From the NCBI GenBank assembly GCA_030544215.1, contig JARZZO010000002.1, forward strand, positions 82,963,150-83,027,149: a stretch of 64,000 nucleotides of DNA, written 5' to 3'. Shown piece by piece: positions 23,201 through 35,200 of the stretch; the stretch's first letter is position 1; every line of letters begins with the position of its first letter. Below the pieces are notes generated by a model that worked only from the letters and a program-made list of their open reading frames with translations, did no database searches and was not told where the DNA came from. Source of the DNA: Zantedeschia hybrid cultivar. Taxonomy: Eukaryota > Streptophyta > Magnoliopsida > Alismatales > Araceae. A program made the position numbers and the translations under genes.

Positions 23201-26200
23201 AGTTTCTTTTGATTTGATTGAGAGCAGCGACAAAAGCTGTGCAGTTACAGATGTAGATGCCGTAGATGGGGGTGCGACAAAATGGGGGATTTCCTCGATT
23301 TCGGGTACGCTTAATCTGTGTATGCAGGATCCCCCTAAAATCCCACTTCCTCTTTCCTTTTCAAAAGTTGCCAATATTACTGCGGTGCAAAATGAGGACA
23401 ATAAAATAGGGAGGAAGATTTTCATTTAGAAGAAGGAAAGGGGTGCATGCCGCTTACTCTGTTAGGGTATATGACAAATAAAGATCTAGTGGCCAAGGCA
23501 GAGGTCTTGGGATTGGATCTTAAGGAGAAAACATGGCAATATAGGAAAATGTGGGAAAAGAGTGTAGCCAGCAAGGGCGTGGTAAATTCCAAACCTAAAG
23601 GGCATAGGGAATTAAGTAGTCTGCTTAAGGGTGTGGAAGAAGAGGGTGACTTTTCAGTAACAGTTTCACAGACGCAGAGAAGGGCAGTCTGCGGTCTAAT
23701 ATGAAAATCTGAGCTGGAATGTAAGGGGTCTGAATGGCAAAATCAAGCAAACAACGGTGAGGGACTCTGTTAAGAGGTGGAAGATTGATATAATGTGTAT
23801 AATGGAGACTAAAATTGAAGCTTTTGACTTGAGTCAAGTCAAGATGATTACAGGGTTCAGGGCTCCGGATTTCGTGTTCCGCAGATCTGAAGGTCAATCA
23901 GGAGGCATTCTCATAGCTGGAAGTCAAACATTTGGTCAAGCAATCTAGCAGATGTGGGAGAACATACAATGACAGTAATCCTACATTCTTTGCCGAATGG
24001 TACGAAATGGCTGTTATCAGGAGTGTATGGTCTAGCTACCTGGGACGAAGAATAGTGTATGCAGAACTACAAAAGTGTAAAGAGATTGATCTTCCTTGGT
24101 GTGTAGCTGGGGATTTCAACGAGGTTAGAGTTCCAACTGAAAAGAGTTCTGGAGGAAGAATTACTAGGGGCATGAAAGATTTCAATAATTGGATTAATTC
24201 TTCAGAATTGATTGAGTTACCTCTGAATGACAGCAGATTTACCTGGAGCAATTCAAGGATTAACCCGTCAATGTCAAGAATAGATAGGGTGTTTGTTGAT
24301 GTTAGATGGGAGATCTTATTCCCTTTCCCTGTGTTGTGTGTGAAGCCAGCTTTTTTGTCTGATCATTGCATGCTCATGGTGGAAAGTAATCAGAATATTC
24401 CAAAGAATCGGCCGTTTAAATTGGAGAAGAGTTGGATGAAAGTTGAAGAATTCAGAAAAATGGTGGAATACAATTGGAAAACTGTGGAAACAGAATTACA
24501 AGGGGTAAAATGTCTGGCCTTTAAATTGAAAAAATTAAAGGCAGATATTAAAGTTTGGGTGCTGCAATGGAAAGAAAAGAACAATGAGAAATTCTATGCA
24601 TTAACAGCTGATATTAATGACCTGGAGACTTATGAAGAAAGCAGATCACTAAATGAGCAGGAGAAAGCAAAACTAACAATGCTAAGAACTGAAATGAATG
24701 GATGGAGAATGGAGGAGGAAACTAAATGGAGACAAAGATCCAGAGTTTAGTGGTTAAAAGGAGATAACAACACACAATTTTTTCATGTCATTGCTAATGG
24801 CAGGAGAAGACGGAACACCTTTTCATCCCTGATAGTCAATGGGGTGTGGACAGATGATGAGCAAGTTATGATTGGGGAAATACTCAGTTTCTACAAATAT
24901 TTATTCTCAGCGGAACTGAGGTGGCATCTAGTATGGCAGTATAATGAGGTCAAGAAACTAGAGGAAGATGATAAGGAGTTACTAATGTCAAATATATCAG
25001 AAGAAGAAGTTAAACAAGCAGTTTTTAATCTGGGAAGTGATAAATCACCGGGTCCAGATGGTTTGCAGATGTTCTTCTATCAATCTTTTTGGGACCTGGT
25101 GGGGAGAGAGGTGATTTAGGCTGTTCGGCTTTGGTTTCTTCACCACAAGGGAGGGGAGTATGTGAATCACACTTTTATAGTTCTTCTGCCAAAGAAAGAA
25201 AATTCTATGGAGTTCAAAGATTTTCGCCCAATCAGGGTTTTAAATGGATCATACAAGATTTTCACTAAAATCCTGGCCACTAGAATAGGCAGGATGATAG
25301 GGAAATTGATTAATGAACAACAAAATGCATTTGTGCCAGGGAGGAACTTATTTGATTCCTTTATAGTGGCACATGAGGCTCTCTTTGTAATGAAGAGAGA
25401 AAGGAGGAAATGGATGTTGATTAAACTGGATTTTCATAAAGCATATGATAAGGTTTCATGGGCATGTGTATGGAATGTACTACACAAACATGAATTTCTA
25501 GACCAGTGGGTACGAATTCTGCAAAATTGTTTATCTACAGCAGCTTTCTCTATAATTTTTAATGGAAGTGTGGAAGGTTTCTTCAAAAGTTCCAGAGGAT
25601 TGAGGCAAGGAGATCATTTATCGCCTTATCTCTTTATTCTAGTTGCCAACATACTAAGTATCATGTGTCACAGGACAGAGGAGGAAGAGTGGTTTCATGG
25701 AGTTAAAGTGTTGAATTCTGGATCCAGTATTTCACATCTGCAATAGGCAGATGATACCCTAGTTTTCTTAGGAGGAGGGCCACAACAACTTCACAAGCTT
25801 ATGTTTGTCCTCAAGTCTTTTGAGTTTACATCAGGGCTGCAAATCAATTTTGAGAAAACTTCTATCATAGGAGTTAATATGAATGAAGAGGAACTGAATG
25901 AATGTGCTCAGTTTTTTGCATGTAAAATAGAAAGGCTGCCGATAATGTATTTGGGTCTCCCATTGCATTACAATTCCACAAGGATTGCTGATTGGGACAC
26001 TCTGGTAAATAAATTGCAAAGGAAACTCTCACAATGGAAAGCTAAGTATCTGAGTCTTGGAGGCAGGATTACCCTTCTTAATTTGTTCTTTCATCTATTC
26101 CGGTTTACTCTATGTCAGTTTTGTGATACCGAAGGGGGTCATCAAAAGAATTGATATACTAAGAAGGAGCTTTCTGTGGGGAGGCAATAAAGATAACAAA

Positions 26201-29200
26201 AAAGGTATCTCGCTGATACAATGGAAGAAAGTTTGTCAGTCAAAAAAAAAACGGAGGGATGGTAGTTAAAAATTTGAGAATCATGAACCTATCTCTGTTG
26301 GGGAAGTGGATTTGGAGAAGGCTAAATGATGAAGAACAGCTGTGGAATAAAATCATGAGACTCAGGTACTATGCAAACCGTGGCAAATTCAATATTTTTA
26401 ACACAGAACACAGAATTATGTCTCCCTTATGGAAAGGTATCATGATTTCTGCGGAATGGGTATTTAAATTCAGTAAGATTACTGTGGGAAATGGGAAAAA
26501 TACATACTTATGGCATGATAGATGGGTTGGAGATTATTTGCTTAAAGATAAATACTCACTTATTTTCAATCTTGCTGTGTATAAATGGAATAAAGTTGAG
26601 GAGGTGTATTCTTGTGAGAATGGGAAGTTTTTTTGGAACATTGTCCTTCGGAGGAATCTAAAGGATGTAGAGATGGAGCAATTTTTAGAACTTATGTGCT
26701 TCTTGTATACTATCAAGATAGATCCACAGAGTCATGATAAGATGGAATGGAAAGAAAATAATGGGACTTTCTCTGTAAAATCTTTGTATGCCTTGATTGA
26801 AGGGAACTTAGCTGTATCTCCCTCGTATAAGGGAATATGGAAGGTTAAGTCGCCATTGAAGATAAGAGCCTTTATGTGGCTACTACTACAAAAGAGAATT
26901 GTCACAAAGATGTACACAAGATACTGGGACATTAACAGTTCAACTATTTGCTACATGTGTAACAAATATGATGAGGATGTGGAATACTTATTCATTCATT
27001 GTGCAATAAGCAAAGAAGTCTGGCACATTATTTCTGCAAGTCTGAACCTGCAATTGAATTTTCAGCAAATTCAGGAATTATATTCTTTCTTCAGGAATCC
27101 TTAAACAGGAATGACTAAGAGTTGGCAGAAAATTATCTCAATTCTGATCCAAGCGATATGCTGGAGTATTTGGAGAAGCTGGAATGAGAGTGTATTCAAG
27201 GGGACAAAAGTCTACATTGAGAATATTTGCTTGCAGGCGATCTCTTTGTGGTATCAGTGGAGTAGGCACATTTTGGGTATATCTTGTGGTAATTGGAATA
27301 GAGTCACTAGTCATATGTAACTGTTTATCTTTTTTCTTATTTTTTTATAGTTTTTTATTAGTTAGAGGAACCTCTCCTCTAGACCTTTGGATGTACTCCC
27401 TCTATTTATTTTAATAAAATTGGTAGTACACCAGAATTTATTAAAAAAAAAAACAACTGGTAGATTGTTAATGCAGAAGAGGAACTTTTGTATTGGGTGC
27501 CTTATGCAGCACATTCCATTGACTTGATGATGGAGGACATAGGCAAAGAGTCTTTTGTTGCTGAGGTGGTACAACAGGTTCAGATGATCACAAGATTTAT
27601 TTATAGCAACAACATGATCCTACATATGATGAGAGAGCATACAGATGGACGAGATCTTCTTCGTGTTGGCCCTACCAGATTTGCATCTAACTTCATCTCT
27701 TTAGAGAGCCTGGTGAAGTACAAGCATCAGTTGGCCCAGTTAGTCCACTCTGACGATTTTTTGGCACATATAGGGACACTGAGGGCTGATGCTAGGGATG
27801 TTGCCGTGGCAGTGCAAACACTGGTTGGGGAAAAAAGTTTTTGGGCTAAAGTTTCTCGCTATATGAAAGTGGTTGACCCTCTGGTACATGTTCTGAAGTT
27901 GGTTAATGGAGATGACAAACATGATATGGGATATTTGTACGAGGCCATAGATAGAGCAAAGGAGTACTTGAGGGCAAGTAATCTTACATCTTTTAGAAAA
28001 TGGTGGAGAATCATCGATGATAGATGTGAGTCGACTCTCCATCATGATCTCCATGTTGCTGGTTAATTCTTGATCTTTTCTACTTAATTTTATTTGATTA
28101 ATGTTAACGACATTTATTTTGATAACTAATGAATTTTAATTTAAATGAAGAATATTTTTTCAACCCAAGGTATCAGTATGGTAAGAGCATGCACAATGAT
28201 GGAGAGGTCTTTCGAAGTACAACTAATGTGATTACTAGAATATGAAGGAATACGAACGAAAAGATAGATGCCTTAGCTGAGGTAACATACAAAGTAGGAG
28301 TTTATTGAAATTCAGTTTTCTATCATTAACTTATGTTATTTACATTTATTTTGTAGATGGAGAGATTTATATTAAAGATTGGCATTTATGGAGATAAGGA
28401 TGTCATGGCTGCAGTAATGAGGACAACTCTAGGTGAAATACATAATAAATAGCAAAATACTCAATTTAGTGAATTACTACCATTCATTATTAATATCGTC
28501 GTTTTTTTTTTTTTGCAACAGCTAAATGGTAGATCTAGATTAATTATAGACAAGTTGTCACAAACCCTTTGGCATATGTTGCTGTGAGAGTACTCAGTCA
28601 AACTACTTCTAGTCAGTGTGAAAGAAATTGGAGTATATTTAGTCTTATTCACTTTAATAAATTAGATGTTTCTAGGCTAGAGAAGTTGGTGTACTATCAC
28701 TACAACGTGCGTGTAAAATCAGACATATTTAGGAAAGACATGCTTGAATGACAGAGATTCATGGAGTTTGCTGGCAAACCAGTTGAGAGCCTGTACATCA
28801 GATTGATATTGATGAACTGTTAGATGAAGAACATGCATTGCATTCTTGGGTGGAGAGTAGAGTAGCCAGAGATGCTCAGCCTGATTTTGATCCTTAAGAT
28901 CGGAGTTGGACATGAGGTGATTTAGATGGAGTAGTTGTTCGAGATCCTGAATTTCAGGCAACAGACGAAGGAGGTGCACTTGTTCTTCAGAGACGTCGAA
29001 AGTCGGCCACACTACCAGATACTACTAGAACTTCTGCCTCTCAGCCAACACTCATGAGATCAGCTACTCAGGTGGATTTACATAGAAGAAAGGATATAGA
29101 GCCACATTGCAGTCATCTAGTAGCAAAAACAAAAAACAATCAAAAGGAAAGTCTAAACAACGAGTGGACCCATCGGAAGAAGAGTAAGGGGGAGACACAG

Positions 29201-32200
29201 CTAGTGTTCAGCAGACTGGAGAGACATTTGAGGACACTCCAATTTTACCACCTCACTTGGTCAGCATGTACGAGGCAGAGAGACAAACTTACAGGTGTAG
29301 AAGAAGGCAGCTGACGAAGACAAGCCAAATGGAGAGTGATGACTCCACTCAGGATGATGATGATGATGATGGAGATGGTGATGGTGATGGTGTTGCTATT
29401 ACTGCTGGACTATCATAAGGTTTTGGACTTGGGAGTAGTTACTCAGGATACGAAGATTACTTCGCACCTTCGAGCCATTCTGAAGGAACTCAAGGTCAAA
29501 GACAATGACAATAAGTGAGATTTGAAGGCCAACAGAGACATGCATGGTATGATTGGCCCAGCTGGGAACATGCATCTTCTTATGTACCCATTTTTCATCC
29601 TCCTACACTGCCGTATTTAGACATCAGCAACACTACTGAGAGGTACTCTGGACCTCCACCGTCCTTCCAGTACAATCAGAAGAAAACTCAAGCCAATAAG
29701 CAAACACCTTGAGGCATTCAAAGGGGATTCGAAGACCTCGCTAGCTCTTTGTTTGACTATAGATATCCAACATATATGTCGGCAGATTATGGCCCACCAG
29801 CTCAAACTTATGAGCTAGATGATGTAGGATCACAAATGTGATCTTTCTAAGATATTCTTTATTAATTTCATGTAAAATATTTTATAGTATCTTTTTTACT
29901 TAGTGCACAACAATAATTATTAGCGAGTTATTTGTCTTTAATATTTATTTTTTATGGCTATGCATAAATTGCATTCATTTTTATTGTACATTCATTGAAT
30001 AATATATATACAATTTGTTTTTTAATTTTTCTGATTTTTCTTATTTTTTTCTGATTTTTTTTTTTAATAAGGCCGATCCGGACCAGCCAGTCTTCATGAG
30101 GATCGGTCGATCCGGATCGGATCGGGATCGGCATGTCCCGATCCGACCCAGAATTCCTTGCGACGACCATTTGAAGATCAAACTAAGTGCTTTTGCACAG
30201 GTTTGCTGCGTTTGGATGAGATTTTTCATCTCGGAGGGCTCTTTTCTTAAGGTTTATTCCTAAGGAGAAGTTCTACTGAATTTATGTTGTAAAATCACCG
30301 TTCTATAAGACGGGATTATGTCGAAATGATGAATGAAATACTAATATTGTTCTTTGAGCATACGTGTGTGCATGTGTGTTCATGAATTTATTACTTAAGT
30401 AACACTATGTTATTATATTTTCACATACATAATTAATTTATTAATTAGTTTAATAACTAATTAAAATGTATAAAAACATAATTGAATATTCTAAAATACC
30501 CTTGGCCTTACCCCTCACAATTAAACCTAAACCAATAATCAAAACTCAATAATGAAACATTGAGACATAAAATAATATACTTAAGTTAAAAATGACTTAA
30601 ATACCCCTCATACTTAATTAATTAATAAAATATGTGGGAATTAATAAAAATAAGTAAAATCAATAGAAAAATCAGAAAAGTTAGTAAAACCAGTAAAACT
30701 CAGTAAAAAATCAGAAAACAAATCTGAAAATTACATAAACCCAAAAACATGACTTAAATATCCGTCATATATCCAATTAATTAATAAAAATTAGTAAAAT
30801 TAATAAAAAACAGTAAAATTCAGTAAAAAAACTAGTAAAAATAGAGAACCAAATCTGAAAATATATAAAATTTCCTAAATGACCAAAATGCCCCCAAAAC
30901 TTAATAGAAATTACAAAAATACCCTCATCCATGATAAAAATTTGTAAAATCACAGATAACTCTTAAAAAATATCAAAACCTTTCCTATGTCTAAAATACC
31001 CTCCAAACCCTAATAAGATGGGTAAAATTACCAAAATACCCTCAATGTAATAAAAATAAATGAAAATTCCAGAAAATACATAAAAAATATAAAAAAATAG
31101 ACTTAGTCAAAAAATCCGATTTGAGGTAAAATTACCAAAATACCCCTATAACTTAAATATGTCTAAAATGATCCTACAATACATCTTAAGGGTTTTCAAG
31201 TTTCTGTAAAATGTTAAAGAAACTTAAAATGACAATAATGACCCTAATGCAACATAATTACAAAAATAGCCAAAAATAGACTTTATGTCTAGAAATCCAA
31301 TTCCGGATAAAATTACCAAAATACCCTTACAACCCAAACACACTTAAAATAACTTTAAAATACCTCCTAAGATTTTGAAATCTTCCTAAATAATTAAAAC
31401 TCACGTCACACACTAAAGTGACCATAATATCCCTATACCCTCCAACTTGGCATAATTATGAAAATACCCTTATGGGTCTAAAATACTTGAAATAAATCCA
31501 GATAATCCGGAGTCAATCTAAAATCTTTTGAAAAGTCTTCCAATCAATTATAAACACATCTTAAACTTGGGTGAGGTCAAGGGCTTAACTTAAAACATAT
31601 CTTCATATGCAGGTGCTGCCTGTAGTAGTAGTGTTGCATGTTACAAGGGCATCAACAGAGGATTAATCAAGGGTTGTCGAGCGGTTGCTCGACATAATTA
31701 ACACTGACTGAGGTCAGTGGAGAAAAGTCATATACTCGGATCTTCACCTGATCCGAAGTCTCGGACTTCCTGAGGGCTAATCCCAAGCTCTCATAGTCCA
31801 AGAAACAACATGCATAAAACCGACCTATATTTCTCAAAAAAAAAAAAATGATAGGATTAAATAAAAATCTGATAGGAGAGAGTTAGGTCGGATCTCAAAC
31901 AGATGGCACGCCTGGTGGGACCTCTCTTTTCCTTCATCTCTCCGTCCGGTGATGCCCTCACCACAACTCTACTACTAACTTTGTCATGTCTTATGCAGGT
32001 GATCGAGTTTCTGCTCAAAAGACGACAATGGCGGCAAGGGTTACGTATGGCCCACTTGTGGTGGCGAGCCACGTACGGTGTAGATATTTGACCACGCCAA
32101 CATGCTTCGAGGACTTCTCCGCGGTGATTGGATCTTCATACTTTTTGGGGGTCGTTCCAGTGCTGGAGCTTGCTCCAGAAAAGAAGAAGAAGAGGCGCGC

Positions 32201-35200
32201 TTCTCGCGCCAGAAGAAGCAACAACGACGGCTGACCAAGGCAAGTGCTCGCCGTCAATATCATTAGCATTTTTCCAGCTTCCTCGTCCAACAGGAGGTAA
32301 AAGCAAAAGGCTCCAACCGCAAGCCCGTCCAGGACGGGGAAAATTATATTGGTGGGGAACCTGCACATTCGTCTGGATGGAGGGCAACCCATCATTCCCA
32401 AGATAATATCATGACGGTTCCTGTTTAGAATCGGTTCGGGATTCTACCGAAAGTTTGCCAAGATGGGGCAACGTTCAAAAGGAAGAAAAGGTCTCCAAAG
32501 GCCTTTGCTCGTCGGGAACCAATAATTATACCAGAGCCTGCTATGTCTCGAGCAGGGGGCAATGCTATGCCGCGAGCAGGGGGAAACTCCATGCCTCGAA
32601 ATGGGGGCAAATCTATGTCTCGGATTGGGGGCAATCCAACGGAGGGTAGTTGCCTCCGCATAAAGAAAATGTAGGTAACAAAAAAAGAAGCTCGCAAAAT
32701 TCGCCAGGCTAGTATCACCCTAGCAGAACACCAGCCTCAACAGCTGCCTGAGGGGCAGATAACCAACTCAACTATCCGGCCTCGTTCCCTACGAGGTCAA
32801 AAGAGAAAAGGTGCGTATAAAGCACATGAGCAAGTCCAACAGCGGACATCTATTTTTGAGCGATTGGGCGTATTTGTCCGATTGACTCATAAGAAGAGAA
32901 CTGCCAGAATGACAAAGAATGCCATACGGGTCTACACATGCTACACCTCCAACACTACCAACCGGCAACCTTCCCAGTCGGAAGATCCAAATGATATCGC
33001 CAATCTGATGCAACGGGGCAGACCCATAACAAGTCAAATGGAGCAGGCTATGCGCCTGCGGAATCGAGGGAACCAGGGGCCAGAGCCATCCCAAATTGGC
33101 AGTGGTAATGCTACCGGAGGAGCTGATGAAGGCGGGGCAAATGCTCCAAGTATCGAGGCTGCTATAGAACAACCTCAAGATCAAATACAGTCTCAGACTA
33201 TAGAAGAGATGAGGCAAGAAAATCAACAACTTAGGGCCTTGCTCTATGGCCTAATACAAAAGATGGAGGAGCAGCAAAAGGTAGCTCAAGTCCCCCTAAT
33301 AAATGCACTACCTCCAAGGGCAGTACCTATGCTAGCAGTGGTAAGACCGCAAGCTGCAAAGGTCAACTTCAACCCTGATGAGATACAAGAAGATCAGGTT
33401 GGAGAACCCAATCATAATGCTCATCAATCCTATGCTTATGCAGATGATGCTACAACATTGCAGAAGTATCTTATCGAGTAAATTATTGAAGCCAAAATGG
33501 CAGAACAAGACGATGGAATAGGCACATTCGACTTATACAAAGTGCCATTCCCAGTACGTCAGATGCTTAAAGAAGCTTCCGCCAGATCACAACAAGCGCT
33601 CCAAGTTCACCAGGTATGACGAGGAAGGATCGGCCCAAGAACATATTGCCCACTATATGAGTGACTTGAGAGAGTTGGCTACTGATGAGGCCTATCTTCT
33701 GAGGTTCTTTTCTACCTCCTCACGGACATTGCATTCCAATAGTATGCGAAATTGAAGTCCAACTCTATCAGTAGCTGGGAGATAATGCAGAAAAAGTTCC
33801 TCGACCGCTTTAAGGTGTTGGAGCGAAAGGTCACCATTACTGAACTAGTGACACTAAAGCAAGGTAGGAATGAACCCGCCACCGACTACAACAAGAAATG
33901 ACGGAACCTCTACATGAAATGCGACAATCCACCAACCCACGAGGATGCGGTGCGATTGTGCAAAAGGGGCTTAAAACTTGAAATAAGTGAAAAGTTGATT
34001 GGCGCAAATGTCAGGAATTTTGATCAGCTAAATAATATTGTGACGGAGGTTGAAATATTCTTCGCAGAGCATCCAACCATTGCCTCTATTGGGGGGAAAG
34101 TCCCAAAGAAGCAGAGTATAGATACATAAGAGGTCAATGTCGTAGACTTTGCCTCGGCTGTAGAAAACACAGGGGGCAAGAGCAATGCAAATACCTCGAC
34201 ATCCAATAGAAGGGGATCATATGCCACCCTCAATGAGAGGAAGAAAATGCCTTACTCTTTCATTGTAGAGCATACAAGAAAGTTGTTTGATGCCTGCGTG
34301 CGGGCAAATCTCTTGATGCTACTTGAGCCAAAAAGGCCAGCAGAAGTTGGTAAAATAGATGAACCCAACTATTGCATGTACCATCACATGTTGGGACATG
34401 TAATAGAGGATTGCTATATCTGCAAAGGGGAAATTGAAATGCTCATCCGAGAAGGGGCCGTGGAGATGGGAAAATACCTGGTAGACCCGCCTCAGCCACA
34501 TCGAATGTCCAGACAAACATTTACAGCAAATGTCGTCCACATAGAGGAGATTCAGATGAGTATGTCATGGCTCTCCTATCGACAAGCTTCGCCGGAGCGA
34601 GAGGCAATACCATCATATCCTCCAGTGACCTCTGCTCTAGAAAGGTCTATCATGACAACACTATAGAAGATTCAGATAAGTCTGATATAGCTCTCCTATC
34701 AGCAAGTCTCACTGGAGCAGAAGATAACTCCATCATACACTCCAACGACCTCCACTTTAGAGGGGCCCATCATGGCAGCACTGGAAGGGATTCAAGTGAG
34801 TCTGCGACAAATCTCTTATCAGTAGTATGAACTCACTCAGGTAATGGAATGTCTTACAAGACAATGGACAGAAGTCCTGTCAATGGACATAGTCAATAGG
34901 TCCTTCTCCTTTGAGGAGCCAGGACCAGAATGCAGCCATCCTCTAAAGAAGAAGGGCAAACTTATCATAGACTTAAATGAAGCACCAGAAACCCAGTACC
35001 AAGGAGGAATGGTGCTCAAATGGAAAGGTTGTGAAAGTCACGACAATACTCTCGAAGCCACCTTTGCAGCTAGACAAGGTTCTCGGGGGAAACAAGTTGC
35101 TGGTGCAAAAACATGGATAAGCTTTAAAGACACTGAATTTCTGACAAAAAAGCTCAAGAGACCATACTTCTTCCCAAAGGAAAAGACCCAAGAACTCTTT

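Larger units (their letters stand above)
21730..27453 (+). mobile_element. L1-clade LINE, nearly full length, inserted in hAT copy 3
   Basis: 5.7 kb bounded by a perfect 13-bp duplication and ending in a poly(A) tract (27443-27453). Order: GC-rich 5' UTR (21730-22090), ORF1 with a DUF4283-type domain (22090-23429), ORF2 with endonuclease, reverse transcriptase, zinc-binding region and end near 27320, and a short 3' UTR. Every domain of an autonomous plant L1 is represented, but both ORFs carry stops and at least one frameshift. Confidence 0.9.
21281..29841 (+). pseudogene. hAT transposase of copy 3, disrupted
   Basis: Part before the LINE, 21281-21729: DUF659-type (VPAHTSSNPYFQTMVDAI, GCTIMCDGWTW, VQVVTDNEVSYKATGR). 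Part after the LINE: 27488-28066 (YWVPYAAHSIDLMMEDIG, GPTRFASNFISLESL, KWWRIIDDRCESTLHHDLHV), an intron-like gap, 28150-28250 (FFNPRYQYGKSM), 28357-28435, then the dimerisation domain at 28569-28751 (VLSQTTSSQCERNWSIFSLI). The acidic/Gln-rich tail, with a (GAT)n tract at 29357-29400, ends near 29840 (PAQTYELDDVG). Compared with copy 1, one base is missing in the codons just before YWVP (27488 region), so the frame was or is broken independently of the LINE. Confidence 0.8.
21205..30160 (+). mobile_element. hAT transposon, copy 3, 5'-truncated and split by a LINE
   Basis: Transposase similarity begins at about 21210 (IDQFLYRSRS, the linker before DUF659), is interrupted at 21729 by the L1 element, resumes at 27454 and runs to the 3' tail near 29840. 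The 3' UTR is followed by GATCCGGATCGG-type subterminal repeats (30072-30150) and the terminus AATTCCTTG at 30160, whose reverse complement CAAGGAATT matches the CAAGG end of the family. The promoter, BED finger and 5' terminus are absent. The next bases, CGACGACC (30161-30168), would be the target duplication, and sequence homologous to an internal point of a Gypsy-like LTR follows immediately. Confidence 0.8.
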
